Below are positions 63,534 through 64,000 of a stretch of 64,000 nucleotides of DNA, one piece after another (positions within the stretch are counted from its first letter, which is position 1; each line of letters begins with the position of its first letter). The notes beneath the pieces were generated by a model, which made no database searches, had not been told where the DNA came from, and worked only from the letters and a program-made list of their open reading frames with translations. Origin of the DNA: Symsagittifera roscoffensis (lineage: Eukaryota; Xenacoelomorpha; Acoela; Convolutidae); the NCBI RefSeq assembly GCF_963678635.1, contig NC_087063.1, positions 8,466,386-8,530,385 of the forward strand. The letters run 5' to 3'. The position numbers were made by a program, and so were the translations under genes.

Positions 63534-64000
63534 GTAAATTTCAATCTGATTAAAAAAATTGTCTACATTTAAAATTCTTATCAAATTGTTGGCACTATCC
63601 TTTTTAATCAACTAATTTAAACAATTTTAAGTGATAATATTGATAATAACTATAGGGCTTAAGTAACTTCACTGTGAAAAGACTTAAGTGCTGTTTATTT
63701 TGACGTCAGAGTTCGATTCAAGATCTAATTCGGAAAAATCTCTAAAAATGAAATAATCGTGATTTAAAATAATCGTGATTTTCAATATGATTACAGCTCT
63801 ACTCATCTGCTTTATAGCTAAAATGTGAACACATAAAAATTTGAACCAATTACTTGGTAAATTTACGCACGGCGATGTAATTCTTATTGGTTATGAGAAA
63901 AATAACCAAAATCTCGGCTACTAAGTTCTAATTTTGACCAAAATCTGGGCTAATAAATTCTAATTTTTTATTCTGAAAACAAGCTCAGTGTATGAAAAAT
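63534..64000. other. Intron 47, open at the right edge
   Basis: Nothing coding seen. Short direct repeats: AATAATCGTGATTTAAAATAATCGTGATT near 63750 and a partly repeated CCAAAATCTCGGCTAC/CCAAAATCTGGGCTAA near 63907-63955. Confidence 0.6.

Overview
This window is animal nuclear DNA. It is AT-rich, most of it is intron, and it carries many microsatellites, homopolymer C/G runs and small inverted-repeat transposons. Splice sites follow the usual GT-AG rules and the standard genetic code is used. There are no operons, ribosome binding sites or other bacterial signals. The large gene belongs to the polycystin-1 family, and the compact introns and repeat types suggest an invertebrate, but the sequence does not let me name a species.

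One gene fills almost the whole window on the + strand, from the first recognised exon at 1688 to the last at 63533, and it runs off the right edge and probably the left. I resolved 47 exons, about 7.7 kb of coding sequence or roughly 2,580 residues, by following open frames between splice sites and requiring the codon phase to match. 44 of 46 junctions match. The two that do not (10760-11677 and 31659-35797) probably hide a small exon or a misplaced boundary. In order the protein shows divergent PKD-like beta-sandwich repeats (exons 1-6), a long cysteine-containing REJ-like ectodomain (about exons 7-18), a GAIN-like region (exons 19-32), a GPS autoproteolysis site HLT (exon 33), TM1 (exon 33), a cytoplasmic PLAT domain (exons 34-35), TM2-TM3 (exons 37-38), a long charged loop (exons 38-41), TM4-TM5 (exons 42-43), a basic linker (exon 44), TM6/S1 (exon 45) and the beginning of the polycystin (TOP) domain (exons 46-47). 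The remaining channel helices and C-tail lie beyond 64000. This is the order of PKD1, PKD1L and REJ-type receptor-channels.

The introns are packed with mobile DNA. A FLYWCH/MULE-type transposase fragment lies on the - strand at 1-942, broken at a homopolymer. A decayed antisense Ty3/Gypsy pol lies at about 59045-61510, and a second Gypsy RNase H fragment at 55007-55410. Two short hAT-type elements have perfect 8-bp target duplications (46798-47238 and 48304-48500), and several degenerate relatives are present. A TA-flanked element at 33618-35672 contains another nested element. There are also several foldback elements, tRNA-derived SINEs, ATAATCGATTAT palindrome fields joined to C-rich minisatellites, and a 43-bp triplication that copies an exon end together with its splice donor.

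No second host gene, RNA gene or promoter was recognised. The most notable items are the GPS/PLAT receptor-channel itself with its unusual TM3-TM4 loop, two GC-AG introns, the nested transposons, and the triplicated splice donor.
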